Counted from the stretch's first letter, positions 39,206-49,192 are shown. The stretch is DNA of 64,000 nt from Cohnella rhizosphaerae (GCF_029525575.1 NZ_JAPDIA010000008.1:310001-374000), one strand, 5' to 3'. Numbers and translations: made by a program. The notes: a model not told the origin generated them from the sequence alone.

Positions 39206-39440
39206 GGCGACCCGACCTTTCTATGCTGCGAGGTTATTTATTCATGATACACAATTATACCCTTCCTTATAAAGACTTTGGTCAAAAAAAACGGCGCGGC
39301 GAAGGGAGATGCGCCCGAATGCCAAAACTTTCAGCATTTTTTCAGATTTCTCATAAATTTAATCTAAAGACGTAACTTTTTCTCGAAACGTCTCGTTATA
39401 ATGTTGAACTGTAATATGGCAGACCGAGGGAGGAAAGGCA
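39206..39440. promoter_or_regulatory. Divergent promoter region glnS / ABC cluster
   Basis: Minus strand: TATAAT with TTGACC 20 bases upstream (about 39250-39282), a plausible glnS promoter with a long spacer. Plus strand: TATAAT at 39399-39404, 37 bases before the ABC operon start, without a good -35 but with a repeated ACGT (GACGTAAC, AACGTC) upstream, as for an activated promoter. No ORF of note in these 235 bases. Confidence 0.45.
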
Positions 39441-40135
39441 ATGGATGTTCCCGAGCGGCAGCCGCTGCTTAGCGTCAGGGGCGTGGAGCGATCCTTCGAC
39501 GTCGGCGGACAGAAGCTGCGCGTGCTGAAGGGCATTAATCTGACCCTCGAGCCGAACCAGCTGATCATGCTGAAGGGCCGATCCGGTTCCGGGAAGACGA
39601 CGCTGATGAATTTAATGGGGGGGCCTCGACAGGCCGACAGAGGGAGAGATTTTTTTTCAAGGCAAGCCGTTTCACCAATGGAACGACGACAAGCGGACGG
39701 AGATCCGCCGCAAGGATATCGGCTTTATTTTCCAGGCCTACGCCCTTATGCCCTTGTTATCCGCCTACGAGAACGTCGAACTGTCGATGCGAATGGCCAA
39801 AAAAGCCGCGCGGCGAATGGAAGTCCCGGGTGACCGCCTGCCTTGAACTCGTAGGACTGGGGAAGCGGATGCACCACCGGCCATTCGAGATGTCAGGAGG
39901 CGAGCAGCAGCGCGTCGCGATCGCCAAGGCGATCGCGCATCGGCCAAGCCTGCTGCTGGCCGACGAGCCGACCGCGGAGCTCGATTCGCAGATGGCGGCG
40001 CAGGTCATGGCGGTATTCCGGGAGATCGTCCGCACGGAAAATGTCACGATCTGCATGACCACGCACGATACCACGATTATGGAGGTTGCAGACCATGTCT
40101 ATGAAATGGTGGACGGCGTCTTCGTCGCAGGCTAA
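39441..40135 (+). CDS. MacB/LolD-like ABC transporter ATP-binding protein (frame broken at two runs)
   Basis: About 230 residues after removing one base each from G7 at 39617-39623 and A6 at 39799-39804. Walker A MLKGRSGSGKTTLMN, Q-loop IGFIFQAYALMP, signature FEMSGGEQQRVAIAKA, Walker B LLLADEPTAELD, H-loop MTTHDTTIM. ATG 39441 follows GGGAGGAAAGG. First gene of a six-gene cluster with an adaptor lipoprotein, a large permease, a second ATPase and two solute-binding lipoproteins. It could drive the permease together with, or alternatively to, the second ATPase. Confidence 0.88.
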
Positions 40136-40149
40136 AAAAGAAAAGCGGC

Positions 40150-41196
40150 ATGCGCCGCGCCGCGGGCATTCTGGCAGCCGTCGCCCTGTCCACGGCCGTA
40201 GCCGGCTGCTCGCTGCTGCCGGACGAACCCGAAGAAGAGGATCTGTCGCAGATCCAGCTGCCGGAGATTTCGAAGAAGCCCGAATACGAGGTGACGACCA
40301 AGACGCTCGAGACGACGGTGTCCGGTTCGGGCAAAATTTTGTCCACGCAGGAGAAGACGCTGTACTACTCCGCCAAGGCGATGGAGGGCATGCGTCTTAA
40401 AAAGTTGTACATACAGCCCGGCGACGTCGTAAAGGCCGGCCAGACCGTTGCGGAGCTCGACGTCGAGGACATGAAAAAGCAGCTGCGCGACCAGCGTCTC
40501 CAGTTCCGGCAGCAGGAGCTTCAAATGAAGCAGACGCTGCGGGACAAGGACGAGATGGACCCGATCGACTTCGAGCAGAAGCAGATCGCGTTCGAAGAGG
40601 CGCGGCAGAAAATCAGCGACCTGGAGGCCGACATCGCAAGCGCGGTGCTGACGGCGCCCTTCTCCGGTACGGTCGTATCGGTCAGCGTCCAGGAGGGCGC
40701 GGCGATCAAAGTATACGATCCGCTATGCGTCCTTGCCGACCCTAGCAGCCTGATCGTCGCGGGCGAGATGGCTTCCGACGATCTTCAGCAGGTCGCGGTC
40801 GGCATGGAGGCGACCGTCGATATCAACAGCGCCGGCACCGTCAAGGGCAAGATCAAGTCGCTGCCCGTACCCAAAGCAGACAATGGGAACGGAGGCGGCG
40901 GGCAGGGACCGAAGGTCACGAATCTCAGCGACTACCTGCTAATCTCGGTGGCGAAGCTGCCGGCGGGGGCGGCACGCGGCACGCCGCTCAGCTTTTCCAT
41001 CGTCGTCGACCGCAAGGTGAATGCGGTCGTCATCCCGCGTTCGACGCTTCGCACGGCCGGCGCGCGGACGTACGTGCAGGTCGCCGAAGCGGACGGCAGC
41101 AAGCGCGAAGTCGACATCGAGGTCGGCCAGCAGACGGCGACCGATATCGAAGTGCTGTCAGGTCTGACGCCGGGACAGAAAGTCGTAGGCTCCTAA
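40150..41196 (+). CDS. Membrane-fusion/adaptor lipoprotein (HlyD/MacA-like)
   Basis: 348 residues. Signal peptide with lipobox STAVAGC; the lipoyl-like half-motifs (GMRLKKLYIQPGDVVKAGQTVAELDVEDM and SAVLTAPFSGTVVSVSVQEGAAIKVYDPL) enclose a coiled-coil hairpin (QLRDQRLQFRQQELQMKQTL...QKQIAFEEARQKISDLEADI). A beta-barrel region and membrane-proximal domain follow (VVIPRSTLRTAGARTYVQVA, EVLSGLTPGQKVVGS). In Gram-positives such adaptors contact FtsX-like permeases on the outer face. Four bases separate it from the permease gene. Confidence 0.88.
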   Translation: MRRAAGILAAVALSTAVAGCSLLPDEPEEEDLSQIQLPEISKKPEYEVTTKTLETTVSGSGKILSTQEKTLYYSAKAMEGMRLKKLYIQPGDVVKAGQTVAELDVEDMKKQLRDQRLQFRQQELQMKQTLRDKDEMDPIDFEQKQIAFEEARQKISDLEADIASAVLTAPFSGTVVSVSVQEGAAIKVYDPLCVLADPSSLIVAGEMASDDLQQVAVGMEATVDINSAGTVKGKIKSLPVPKADNGNGGGGQGPKVTNLSDYLLISVAKLPAGAARGTPLSFSIVVDRKVNAVVIPRSTLRTAGARTYVQVAEADGSKREVDIEVGQQTATDIEVLSGLTPGQKVVGS

Positions 41197-41199
41197 GCT

Positions 41200-44082
41200 A
41201 TGGCGCTCATCCGGTTCTTATTCCGCAAAATGTGGAACACCCGCTGGCTCACGCTCAGCACGCTGGCGGGTCTGCTCGTGGCCGTCGCCTTCACGACGAG
41301 TATCCCGATGTACGCGGACGGCGCGCTCAAGCGGGTCGTCGCGAACTCGCTGAAGGAGAACAGCCAGGGGCTGCCGGCAGGCTCGCTGCTCTTCCGCTAT
41401 CAGTCGAGCGACGGCAAGACCGATCCGGCGAGCTTCGCCGCGGTTGACCGCTATATTAATGAAGAAGTGCCCGCGCGCGTAGGCTTCCCCAAAGAAGCCG
41501 ATCAGCGGAGCCTGTCGATCCGTTCGGCGGAGGTGCAGCCCGAGGATCCGGGCAAGGTCGACGCGAGCCGCACGCGCAAGATGACGATCTCGTCCTTCGG
41601 CGGTCTGAAGGGTCAGGTCGAGATGGCCGGCGGCAAGTGGTTCGCGGACCGCGCGGGTTCGGACGGCACGCTTCAGGCGGTCATGATGGAGGAGGCGATG
41701 CTTCGCCTCGATCTGCATGTCGGCGACGTGCTCCTGTACCCGATCTACGGCGGGTTGAATCTGACGCTGCGCGTCGAGATCGTCGGCAGCTTCAAGCCGA
41801 AGGCGGACTCGGCCTCGTACTGGTACCAGGGCCTCGATACGCTGCTCGGCACGCTGTTCATCGCGGAGCCGGCCATGCTCGAGGATCTCGTGGCGAAGCA
41901 GAAAATTCCGCTGCAGATCGCGGCCTGGTACTCCGCCTACGACCTGCGGAACATCCAGACCAGCCAGCTCACGCCGCTCGCGCATACGCTCTCGCGGGCG
42001 GACATCGAAGCAAATCAGCTGCTTAAGGATACGCAGGTCGTCATCTCCTTCGCGGAGATGTTGAGCGAGTTCCGCAAGCAAAGCGTGCAGCTGCAGACGA
42101 TGCTGTTCACGCTTGCGGCGCCGATGATCGCGATGGTGTTCTACTTTATCACGATGAACGCGCAGCAGTCGCTCGAAAAGCAGCGCTCCGACATCGCGGT
42201 GCTGCGAAGCCGGGGGGCGGGGACGCGGCAGATTTTCCTGCTCTTCCTGCTCGAGGGCATCCTGCTCGGCGTCGTCGCGCTAGTCACAGGGCCGTTCATC
42301 GGCTGGTACATGGCGAAGAGCATCGGCTCGGCGAGCGGCTTCCTCGAATTCGTCAACCGCAAGTCGATCCCGGTCGGCTTCTCGTCGGATAGCGTGCTGG
42401 CCGGCGCGGCGGCCGTCATTGTCGCGATCGGCGCGGCCGTCATCCCGGCGCTCGTATTCACGCGCACGTCGATCGTCGATTACAAGCGCAAAATGGCGCG
42501 CGGCGACCGCAGGCCCTTCTGGCAGCGCTGGTTCCTCGACGTCGTGCTCGTCGGCGTGGCGGCGTACGGCTGGTACCTTTTCAACGAGCGGCAGATGATC
42601 TCGTTCAAGACGGGCATGACGACCGACCAGCTCAACGTACAGCCTTTCCTGTTCTTCGTGCCGGCGGTCAGCATCTTCGCGGCGGGTCTCGTGTTCCTGC
42701 GGCTGTTTCCGTTGCTGCTGGCGCTGTTCGGCTGGCTGGGCCGCTCGTTTTTGCCCGTGCCGCTCTACCTGACGCTGACGCAGCTGTCGCGTTCGGCCAA
42801 GTCGTATTATCCGCTCATGATTCTGCTTATCCTGACGCTCGGCCTCGGCGTGTACAATGCGTCCGCGGCCCGCACGATCGGGCTGAATTCGGAAGAGCGC
42901 ATCCTATACCAGCACGGCGCGGACGTCGTCATCTCGGCAGCCTGGGAGGGCAACGCCGAAGTGTCGCAGCCGTCGGGCGGCGGATCGGGCGGAGGAAGCG
43001 GCGGCGGCTCTGGGGGCGGATCGGGCGGCGGCGGTTCAGGCGGCGGCGGTGGCGGTGGACAATCGCGCCCGCTGCCGACCAAGATCAACTACAACGAGCC
43101 GCCGTTCGAGACGTTCCGGCAATTGCCGGGCGTCGTGCATGCGGCCCGGGTGCTGCAGGCGAAGGCGAGCCTGACGGTCGCCGACCGGACCGCTGGCCAG
43201 GCGACCATCGTCGGCATCGACAACGTCGACTTCGCCCAAGTGGCCTGGTACCGCAAAGACCTGTACCCGGCGGGCTTCTACAAGTACTTGACCGTCATGG
43301 GCAGATCCGCGGGCTACGCGCTCGTCTCCAGCAACCTGGCTAAAAAGTACAATCTGAAGCCCGGCGACCAGATCGACGCGATTCTGCAGGACCAGAAGAT
43401 TCCGTTCATCATCGCGGCGTCGCTGCCCTACTGGCCGGCGCAGTACCCGGACGAATCTCCGTTCCTGGTCGCCAATCTCGATTACCTTTACGACAACATG
43501 CCGCTCATCCCTTACGACGTCTGGCTCAAAATGGATCCCGACGCCAAGACGGCGCCGCTCATCCCTGCGCTGCAGAAGAAGGGCGTGGAGATCGCTTCGA
43601 TCTCCGACGCCCGCAGCGACCTGATCGCGCAGAGCAAGCATCCGGCCCGCGGCGGCGTGTTCGGCATCCTGAGTCTCGGATTCATGGTCACGATCATCGT
43701 CACGCTGTCCGGTTACATCCTTTACTGGTTCTTTAACCTGTCGGGACGGATCGTGCAGATCGGCATCCTGCGCGCGATGGGATTGTCCAGGCGCCAACTG
43801 ACCGGCATGCTGCTGCTCGAGCAGGTATTCACGGCCGGGCTGTCGATCGGGCTTGGCATCGGCATCGGCAAGCTCGCGAGCCTGCTGTTCCTGCCGTTCC
43901 TGCAGACGACGGACAATACGGCCGGCCAGGTGCCGCCGTTCCGCGTCATTTTCGAGCAGACGGATACTTACCGCCTGTATATCGTCGTCGGCTTCATGAT
44001 GCTGATCGGCATTCTGATGCTGGTCACCCATATCCGCCGCTTGCGCGTCCATCAGGCCGTCAAGCTGGGAGAGGAGCGCTAA
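41200..44082 (+). CDS. Large FtsX-like ABC permease with Gly/Ser linker
   Basis: 960 residues, about ten membrane helices: one near the N-terminus (WLTLSTLAGLLVAVAFTTSI), a first outer domain (residues about 40-300), six helices between about 305 and 560, a second outer domain, and three helices at the end (from FGILSLGFMVTIIVTLSGYILYW). Two FtsX/MacB-type helix sets are recognisable (LEKQRSDIAVLRSRGAGTRQIFLLFLLEG and IGILRAMGLSRRQLTGMLLLEQVF). In the second outer domain a natural linker of about 30 residues made only of Gly and Ser (42976-43062) separates it from the helices. Family members work as mechanotransmission or efflux machines, not importers. Confidence 0.88.
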   Translation: MALIRFLFRKMWNTRWLTLSTLAGLLVAVAFTTSIPMYADGALKRVVANSLKENSQGLPAGSLLFRYQSSDGKTDPASFAAVDRYINEEVPARVGFPKEADQRSLSIRSAEVQPEDPGKVDASRTRKMTISSFGGLKGQVEMAGGKWFADRAGSDGTLQAVMMEEAMLRLDLHVGDVLLYPIYGGLNLTLRVEIVGSFKPKADSASYWYQGLDTLLGTLFIAEPAMLEDLVAKQKIPLQIAAWYSAYDLRNIQTSQLTPLAHTLSRADIEANQLLKDTQVVISFAEMLSEFRKQSVQLQTMLFTLAAPMIAMVFYFITMNAQQSLEKQRSDIAVLRSRGAGTRQIFLLFLLEGILLGVVALVTGPFIGWYMAKSIGSASGFLEFVNRKSIPVGFSSDSVLAGAAAVIVAIGAAVIPALVFTRTSIVDYKRKMARGDRRPFWQRWFLDVVLVGVAAYGWYLFNERQMISFKTGMTTDQLNVQPFLFFVPAVSIFAAGLVFLRLFPLLLALFGWLGRSFLPVPLYLTLTQLSRSAKSYYPLMILLILTLGLGVYNASAARTIGLNSEERILYQHGADVVISAAWEGNAEVSQPSGGGSGGGSGGGSGGGSGGGGSGGGGGGGQSRPLPTKINYNEPPFETFRQLPGVVHAARVLQAKASLTVADRTAGQATIVGIDNVDFAQVAWYRKDLYPAGFYKYLTVMGRSAGYALVSSNLAKKYNLKPGDQIDAILQDQKIPFIIAASLPYWPAQYPDESPFLVANLDYLYDNMPLIPYDVWLKMDPDAKTAPLIPALQKKGVEIASISDARSDLIAQSKHPARGGVFGILSLGFMVTIIVTLSGYILYWFFNLSGRIVQIGILRAMGLSRRQLTGMLLLEQVFTAGLSIGLGIGIGKLASLLFLPFLQTTDNTAGQVPPFRVIFEQTDTYRLYIVVGFMMLIGILMLVTHIRRLRVHQAVKLGEER

Positions 44083-44085
44083 TCC

Positions 44086-44973
44086 ATGATCGATTGCGAA
44101 GGACTCGTCAAGATTTACAAGACCGACGATCTGGAAGTCGTCGCCCTGCAGGGGCTCAACCTGTCCGTCAAGGACGGCGAGATGATGGCGATCATCGGCA
44201 ACAGCGGCAGCGGCAAGTCGACGCTGCTCAACATCCTGGGCGGGCTGGACCGGCCGTCCGCGGGACAGGTACGGGTCGGTCCCTGGGATCTGCTTAAGGT
44301 ATCGGACCATGACCTGGTGAAGTACAAGCGCGAGACCGTCGGCTTCATCTGGCAGAACAACGCCCGCAATCTGCTGCCGTATTTGTCGGCGCTTGAGAAC
44401 GTGGAGATGCCGATGATGTTCAACGGCAAGGTGGATCGGGCTTACGCCAAGCAGCTACTGGAGTGGGTCGGCCTCAAGGACCGGATGCACAACAAGCTGA
44501 CGCAGCTATCCGGGGGGGAGCAGCAGCGGGTCGCGATCGCGATCTCGCTGTCCAACCGCCCGAAGATGCTGCTGGCCGACGAGCCGACGGGTTCGGTCGA
44601 CTCGCGGACGTCCGACATCATCATGGACATCTTCCGCAAGTTCAACCGCGAGCTTGGACTGACGATCGTCATCGTCACGCACGATCTGTCGCTCGCCGGC
44701 AAGGTCGACCGCGTCGTCGCGATCCGCGACGGACTGACGAGCACCGAGTTTATCAAGCGCAATCCGAACCTGGACGGCGCGCCGCCGCTCAGCGGCGTGG
44801 GGGTGAACGACGACGTGCACGAAGCGTTCGTCGTCGTGGACCGCGTCGGACGGCTGCAGGTGCCCAAGGAATATTTGAAGCAGCTCGAGATCGGCGACAA
44901 GGCAACGATGGAGTTCGACGGAGACAAAATCGTCATCCGCGCACCCAAATCAAACGAGGGGGAATCCGCATGA
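44086..44973 (+). CDS. ABC transporter ATP-binding protein with C-terminal AbrB-like domain
   Basis: 295 residues. Walker A IGNSGSGKSTLLN, Q-loop FIWQNNARNLLP, signature TQLSGGEQQRVAIAIS, Walker B LLADEPTGSVDSR, H-loop VTHDLS. The ATPase ends near residue 225; after a short linker, residues about 245-290 (VVVDRVGRLQVPKEYLKQLEIGDKATMEFDGDKIVIRAP) match the pattern of the SpoVT/AbrB swapped-hairpin fold (vDkvGRivIPke.R..L.i..Gd.v...dgd.ivi). Domain assignment is by motif only. The gene overlaps the next one (ATGA). Confidence 0.87.
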   Translation: MIDCEGLVKIYKTDDLEVVALQGLNLSVKDGEMMAIIGNSGSGKSTLLNILGGLDRPSAGQVRVGPWDLLKVSDHDLVKYKRETVGFIWQNNARNLLPYLSALENVEMPMMFNGKVDRAYAKQLLEWVGLKDRMHNKLTQLSGGEQQRVAIAISLSNRPKMLLADEPTGSVDSRTSDIIMDIFRKFNRELGLTIVIVTHDLSLAGKVDRVVAIRDGLTSTEFIKRNPNLDGAPPLSGVGVNDDVHEAFVVVDRVGRLQVPKEYLKQLEIGDKATMEFDGDKIVIRAPKSNEGESA

Positions 44974-46524
44974 TGGACCAAAGAAAGAGAACCGTAAGAC
45001 GCGTCGTGGCCGGCGGCCTGACGCTGAGCCTGCTCGTTCCGCTGCTCGCGGCGTGCAACGACAAGAGCGAGGACGATCCGAACAATCGCCGCACGCTGCG
45101 CATCGGCATGATGTACGGCAGCTCGCAGGACGAATCGTATTATCGCCAGCAGTACACCGACCTGTTCGAATACACGCATAAAAACATCGATATCGAGCTC
45201 GTTCCCGCGATCGACTGGTCGGAGCAGCAGTTCGAAACGCCAGACAAGCAGCAGAACGTCGACCAGCTCGCCAAGGTCAAGGAAATTATGACGGGCGCCA
45301 ACCCGGTCGACATCATGATCGTCGATTCCACGTCGATGCTGAGCCAGCTCGTTCAGGAGAACATGCTGAAGCCGCTCGATCCGCTCATCAAGGAAGACAA
45401 AATCGATCTGAGCGACTACGTGCCTTCCGTCATCGACGGCATCAAGGAGGTCGGCGACAACCAGTTGTTCGCCCTGACGCCGACGTTCGTGCCTTCCGCG
45501 CTGTTCTACAACAAGACGCTGTTCCAGAAAAACAACATCGAATTGCCGCGCGACGGCATGAGCTGGGACGAAGTGATCAACCTGGCCAAGCGGTTCGGCG
45601 ACGGCAAGGGCGGCAAGGACGCGACGTTCGGCTTCTCCTTCAACCAATGGGGAGGGAGCGACGGCTTCTCCGACATGACGCAGTATGCGGCGCCGCTGGG
45701 CCTGCGCGTTTACGACGAGAAAGGCGAAAAGATGCTCGTCAATACGCCGCAATGGGAAAAGGTATGGACGACGATCGCCGATCTATACAAGAAGCACGTC
45801 GTGCCGACGCAGGAAGACATGCAAAAGATTTACGAGGCGCAAAGCAAAGACGTCGTCGGGGGGCGGCGACGGCGGCCAAATATATAACCCGTACCAGAAC
45901 CAGCTCTTTTTCTCCGGCAAGCTGGCGATGGTGCTCGGACAGTATTACATGCTGAACGATCTTGAGACGTACAACAAAAACTATGAAAAGCTCAAGATGA
46001 CGAAGCTCGATTGGGACGTCGTGACGGTGCCTCAGTTCGTCAACGAAGCGCCCGGCATCGGCACGAACATCACGCTGAGCGCGTTGACGAGCATCAATGC
46101 GAAGGCGGCCAATCCGGACGACGCATGGGAGTTCGTCAAGTTCATGAACGGCGAAGACTGGGCGAAGCTGAAGTCCCGCAGCAGCTACGAAATGACGGCA
46201 CGCAAGTCGTTCATCAAGCCGCGCGACGGCATGAGCTACAACATCAACGCCTTTACGCAGTTGAAGCCGGCGCCTCAACAGTCCCTGGCAGACGCCAAGC
46301 TGATGCAGGAGCGTCCGAACCTGAACTTTATCAACCAGCTCGGCAGCTCCGAATTCCAGCAGGTGATGAGCGGCAAGCTCTCCGTCAAGGAAGCGCTCAA
46401 GGAATACGAAGAAAAAGGAAACGACATGCTGCAGAAGATCAAGCTGAATCCGAAAGGACAGTTCGATCCGGGCATCGGCGGGGACGTTTACGGGGGCGGC
46501 GGCGTAGTAAGACCGCTTGACTGA
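44970..46524 (+). CDS. Importer-type solute-binding lipoprotein 1 (frame broken at a G-run)
   Basis: About 517 residues after removing one G from G6 at 45858-45863. Lipobox LLAAC. Family 1 (sugar-type) extracellular solute-binding fold: RRTLRIGMMYGSSQDESYYRQQYTDLFEYTHKNIDIELV, NPVDIMIVDSTSM, GDNQLFALTPTFVPSALFYNKTLFQ, INAKAANPDDAWEFVKFMNG. Its ATG overlaps the ATPase stop, so it belongs to the permease operon although no importer-type permease is nearby. Ligand unknown. Confidence 0.85.
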
Positions 46525-46598
46525 TCTTAACGAACTTATAAACAATAAATATTCGGATGAAGTTGCGACTTCGCTTTTCACCATGAACGACTCACATT

Positions 46599-46637
46599 GC
46601 GCGATCAGTCACCGATGGGCTGATCGCGCTCTTTTTT
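46599..46637 (+). terminator. Terminator between the two solute-binding protein genes
   Basis: GCGCGATCAG / CTGATCGCGC, perfect 10-bp stem, followed by CTCTTTTTT. The second gene may thus have separate or read-through expression. Confidence 0.9.
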
Positions 46638-46692
46638 ACCGTTGTACGGAATATATTTCCGATTAAGGAAGCTGAAAGGGGACTTCTTCAGG

Positions 46693-48247
46693 ATGAAGAA
46701 ATTCAACAAAAGCTGGAGCTTTGCGATGGCATCGCTGCTTGTAGCCGTACCAGTGCTCGGCGCTTGCACGGATGGCCCGGAGCGCAGCGACAAAGAGCGC
46801 AGAACGCTTAGGATCGGCATGGTGTACGGGAGCAAGGATAACGAGTCGTATGTCCGTCAGCAGATGACCGACATGTTCGAGGTAGACCACGGGAACATCG
46901 ACGTCGAGTTCGTATACGGAATCGACTATAACGATATGCGGTTCGCGACGGACGAAGAGCGCAAAAATCAGAACGTCGACCCGCACGCGAAATTGAAAGA
47001 GCTGATGGAGGGCGACAATCCGCCGGACGTCGTCATGACCGATATCGTCTCGATGAAGAAGCTGTCGTCGGAAAATCTGCTCAAGCCGCTCGACGACTAC
47101 ATCAAGCGGGACAAGGTGAATCTCGACGATTTTTTGCCGGCCGTCATCGATACGCTCAAAGCGCAGGGCGACGGACAAATTTACGGGCTCTCGCCTACCT
47201 TTTCAAGCACCGCATTGTTTTATAATAAAAAAGTTGTTTGCCGATGCCAAGATCGCGCCGCCTACCGACGGCATGACCTGGAACGAGGTGTTCGCGCTCG
47301 CGCAGTCCCTGAAGAGCGGCAAGGATAAAGATGCCGTATACGGATTTTCCTTCAACACTTATGGCGGCGGGGTGAGCTTCTACGACGCTCAAAACGCGTA
47401 CGGAGGCTCGTCCAAGATGCGCATTTTCGATGCGGCCGGCGAGAAAATGACCGTGCACACGAAGGCGTGGGCGGACGCGTGGTCCAAGCCGATTCAGCTT
47501 TACAAAGACAAGGTCATTCCGCGTCAGGAGGACATGCAGCCAACTGCCTCGATGGCGTCTGGCGACGGAAGCTTCGCCTACAATCTTTATCAAGGCAACG
47601 GCTTTATCGGCGGGAAAATCGCAATGACGGTAGGCAGCTATTATATGGTCAACGATCTGATCAACTACAACAACAACGTGAGCAAAATGAAAGACGCCAA
47701 GGCCCTCGATTGGGACGTCGTCACGGCACCGCAGGTCGAGGGCGGAGACGTGAGCGGGTTGTACCTGTCCAATCTCGCGTCGATCAACGCGAAAAGCGCG
47801 AATCCGGACGACGCATGGGCGTTCATCAAACATCTGAACAGCGAAGACGTGGCGAAGTTCAAGGCGAGGAGCCAGGGCGAGCTCAGCGTCCGCCAGAAGT
47901 TCATCAAGCCCAAGGATGGAGCGAACTATCACATCGAAGCATTCACGAACGTGAAGGCGTACAGCGGCGATCTGAACGAAGCCGATCAACAGCTGTATCT
48001 GGAGCGGCCGAACCTGAATCTGGTCTCGGAGCTCGGCGGCTATTTGTTTCAAGAGGCGGCGGACGGCAAGAAGACCATCGACGAGGCGCTGGCCGAATGG
48101 GATCGCAAAGGCAACGAGCTGCTGCAGAAGATCAAGCAAAATCCGAAGGGCGATCTGTCCGCCGAGCTGCAGGAATACAGGGATGCCGCGCAATCGGGCA
48201 TGAAAAACATCCTGCGGGCGGCTGCCGGGGAAGCGGTGGCGGAGTAA
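46693..48247 (+). CDS. Importer-type solute-binding lipoprotein 2 (frame broken at an A-run)
   Basis: About 517 residues after removing one A from A6 at 47227-47232, the same length as the preceding paralogue. Lipobox VLGAC. Shares with it RRTLRIGMVYGSKDNESYVRQQMTDMFE, NIDVEFVYGIDY, GQIYGLSPTFSSTALFYNK, INAKSANPDDAWAFIKHLN and FIKPKDGANYHIEAFT, and the ending EWDRKGNELLQKIKQNPKG. Duplication of the preceding gene is likely. No clear own promoter; it follows a terminator at 46599-46637. Confidence 0.85.
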
Positions 48248-48326
48248 GCGTGCCAAGGGGTTAATCCGGGTTTAAAACGAGCATCCTATACCCATAACGA
48301 CCACAATCCGGAGGGACGGATCGGGC

Positions 48327-48491
48327 ATGAATTGGGTGTACTGGTCGCGGCTGTACGACAGCAAATTCCAAGCGGGCTGCCTCGTGCGCCGCATCGAAAG
48401 CGACGGCTGGCTGTTCGGCGTCGAAATGCCGAGGGAAGTCGAAGTGTACCGTTCCAGAAAAGGGAAGTTCGGCGTTCGGTACATGCCTTGA
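48327..48491 (+). CDS. Short ORF, 54 residues, unknown function
   Basis: ATG 48327 follows GGAGGG at a rather long spacing of about 12 bases. Sequence begins MNWVYWSRLYDSKFQAGCL and ends KFGVRYMP; it contains DGWLFGVEMPREVEVYRSRKG, a plausible small beta fold. Third positions are GC-biased as in real genes here. Not recognised. A hairpin CAGGACC/GGTCCTG (48503-48539) without T-tract follows. Confidence 0.5.
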   Translation: MNWVYWSRLYDSKFQAGCLVRRIESDGWLFGVEMPREVEVYRSRKGKFGVRYMP

Positions 48492-48614
48492 CATGAATTG
48501 CGCAGGACCTGCTGCAGCCGACGGTTGCGGCGGGTCCTGTTGCTGTGGTATCGTCGATGGGGATGTCGACGGAATCGCCGTGTCGGCACGACAGTTTCGA
48601 TAGGAGGGAAAGCA

Positions 48615-48806
48615 ATGAGGAGAATGCCGCTGTCCGCGGATACCGCGCAGAAGCTGGCCGCGCATTTGAAGGTGCCGTTGGAGCATCTGATGCATATGCC
48701 GCAGCATATTTTGCTGCAGAAGCTGGCTGAGATGGCCGAGAAAGAAGCAGGCGCAGCGTCTGAGAACGGGACCAATGGAAATCCGGAAAAAAATAATAAT
48801 GAATAA
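48615..48806 (+). CDS. yycC: YycC-like small protein
   Basis: 63 residues, ATG 48615 after AGGAGGG. MPLSADTAQKLAAHLKVPLEHLMHMPQHILLQKLAEM matches the small YycC family of Bacilli, of unknown function. The C-terminus is a polar, low-complexity tail (NGTNGNPEKNNNE). Just upstream of a tRNA cluster. Confidence 0.82.
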   Translation: MRRMPLSADTAQKLAAHLKVPLEHLMHMPQHILLQKLAEMAEKEAGAASENGTNGNPEKNNNE

Positions 48807-48886
48807 CGAATTTTTCTTGACGGATTGCCGGCCTATGCGGTATATTAATTCTTGTCGCCATTGAGGGACACTTGATCGATTTACGA

Positions 48887-48967
<81 letters not shown>

Positions 48968-48992
48968 TAGTTTCCTCGTAGGATCATGACGA

Positions 48993-49068
48993 GGGCCCTT
49001 AGCTCAGTGGTTAGAGCTGTCGGCTCATAACCGATTGGTCGGGGGTTCGAGTCCCTCAGGGCCCACCA
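48993..49068 (+). tRNA. tRNA with CAU anticodon, probably tRNA-Ile2 (lysidine-modified)
   Basis: 76 bases with encoded CCA; acceptor GGGCCCT / AGGGCCC, D-arm TTAGCTCAGTGGTTAGAGC, anticodon loop CTCATAA. The body resembles B. subtilis tRNA-Ile(CAU) more than elongator Met, so TilS-dependent Ile2 is favoured; a general scanner may label it Met. Confidence 0.85.
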
Positions 49069-49103
49069 CAGCGAGGAACGGTCAAGCTCCCGCATCCATC
49101 CAT

Positions 49104-49192
49104 GCCGGGGTGGCGGAATTGGCAGACGCACAGGACTTAAAATCCTGCGATGGGTGACCATCGTACGGGTTCGACCCCCGTCCTCGGCACCA
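49104..49192 (+). tRNA. tRNA-Leu (anticodon UAA)
   Basis: 89 bases with encoded CCA and a long variable arm (GATGGGTGACCATC region), anticodon loop CTTAAAA. Start GCCGGGG pairs with CCTCGGC. Confidence 0.95.

Noticed and set aside
42976..43062. Gly-rich stretch as an assembly artefact
   Set aside because: The frame is kept on both sides and codons for Gly and Ser are mixed rather than a pure repeat, so it is more likely real.
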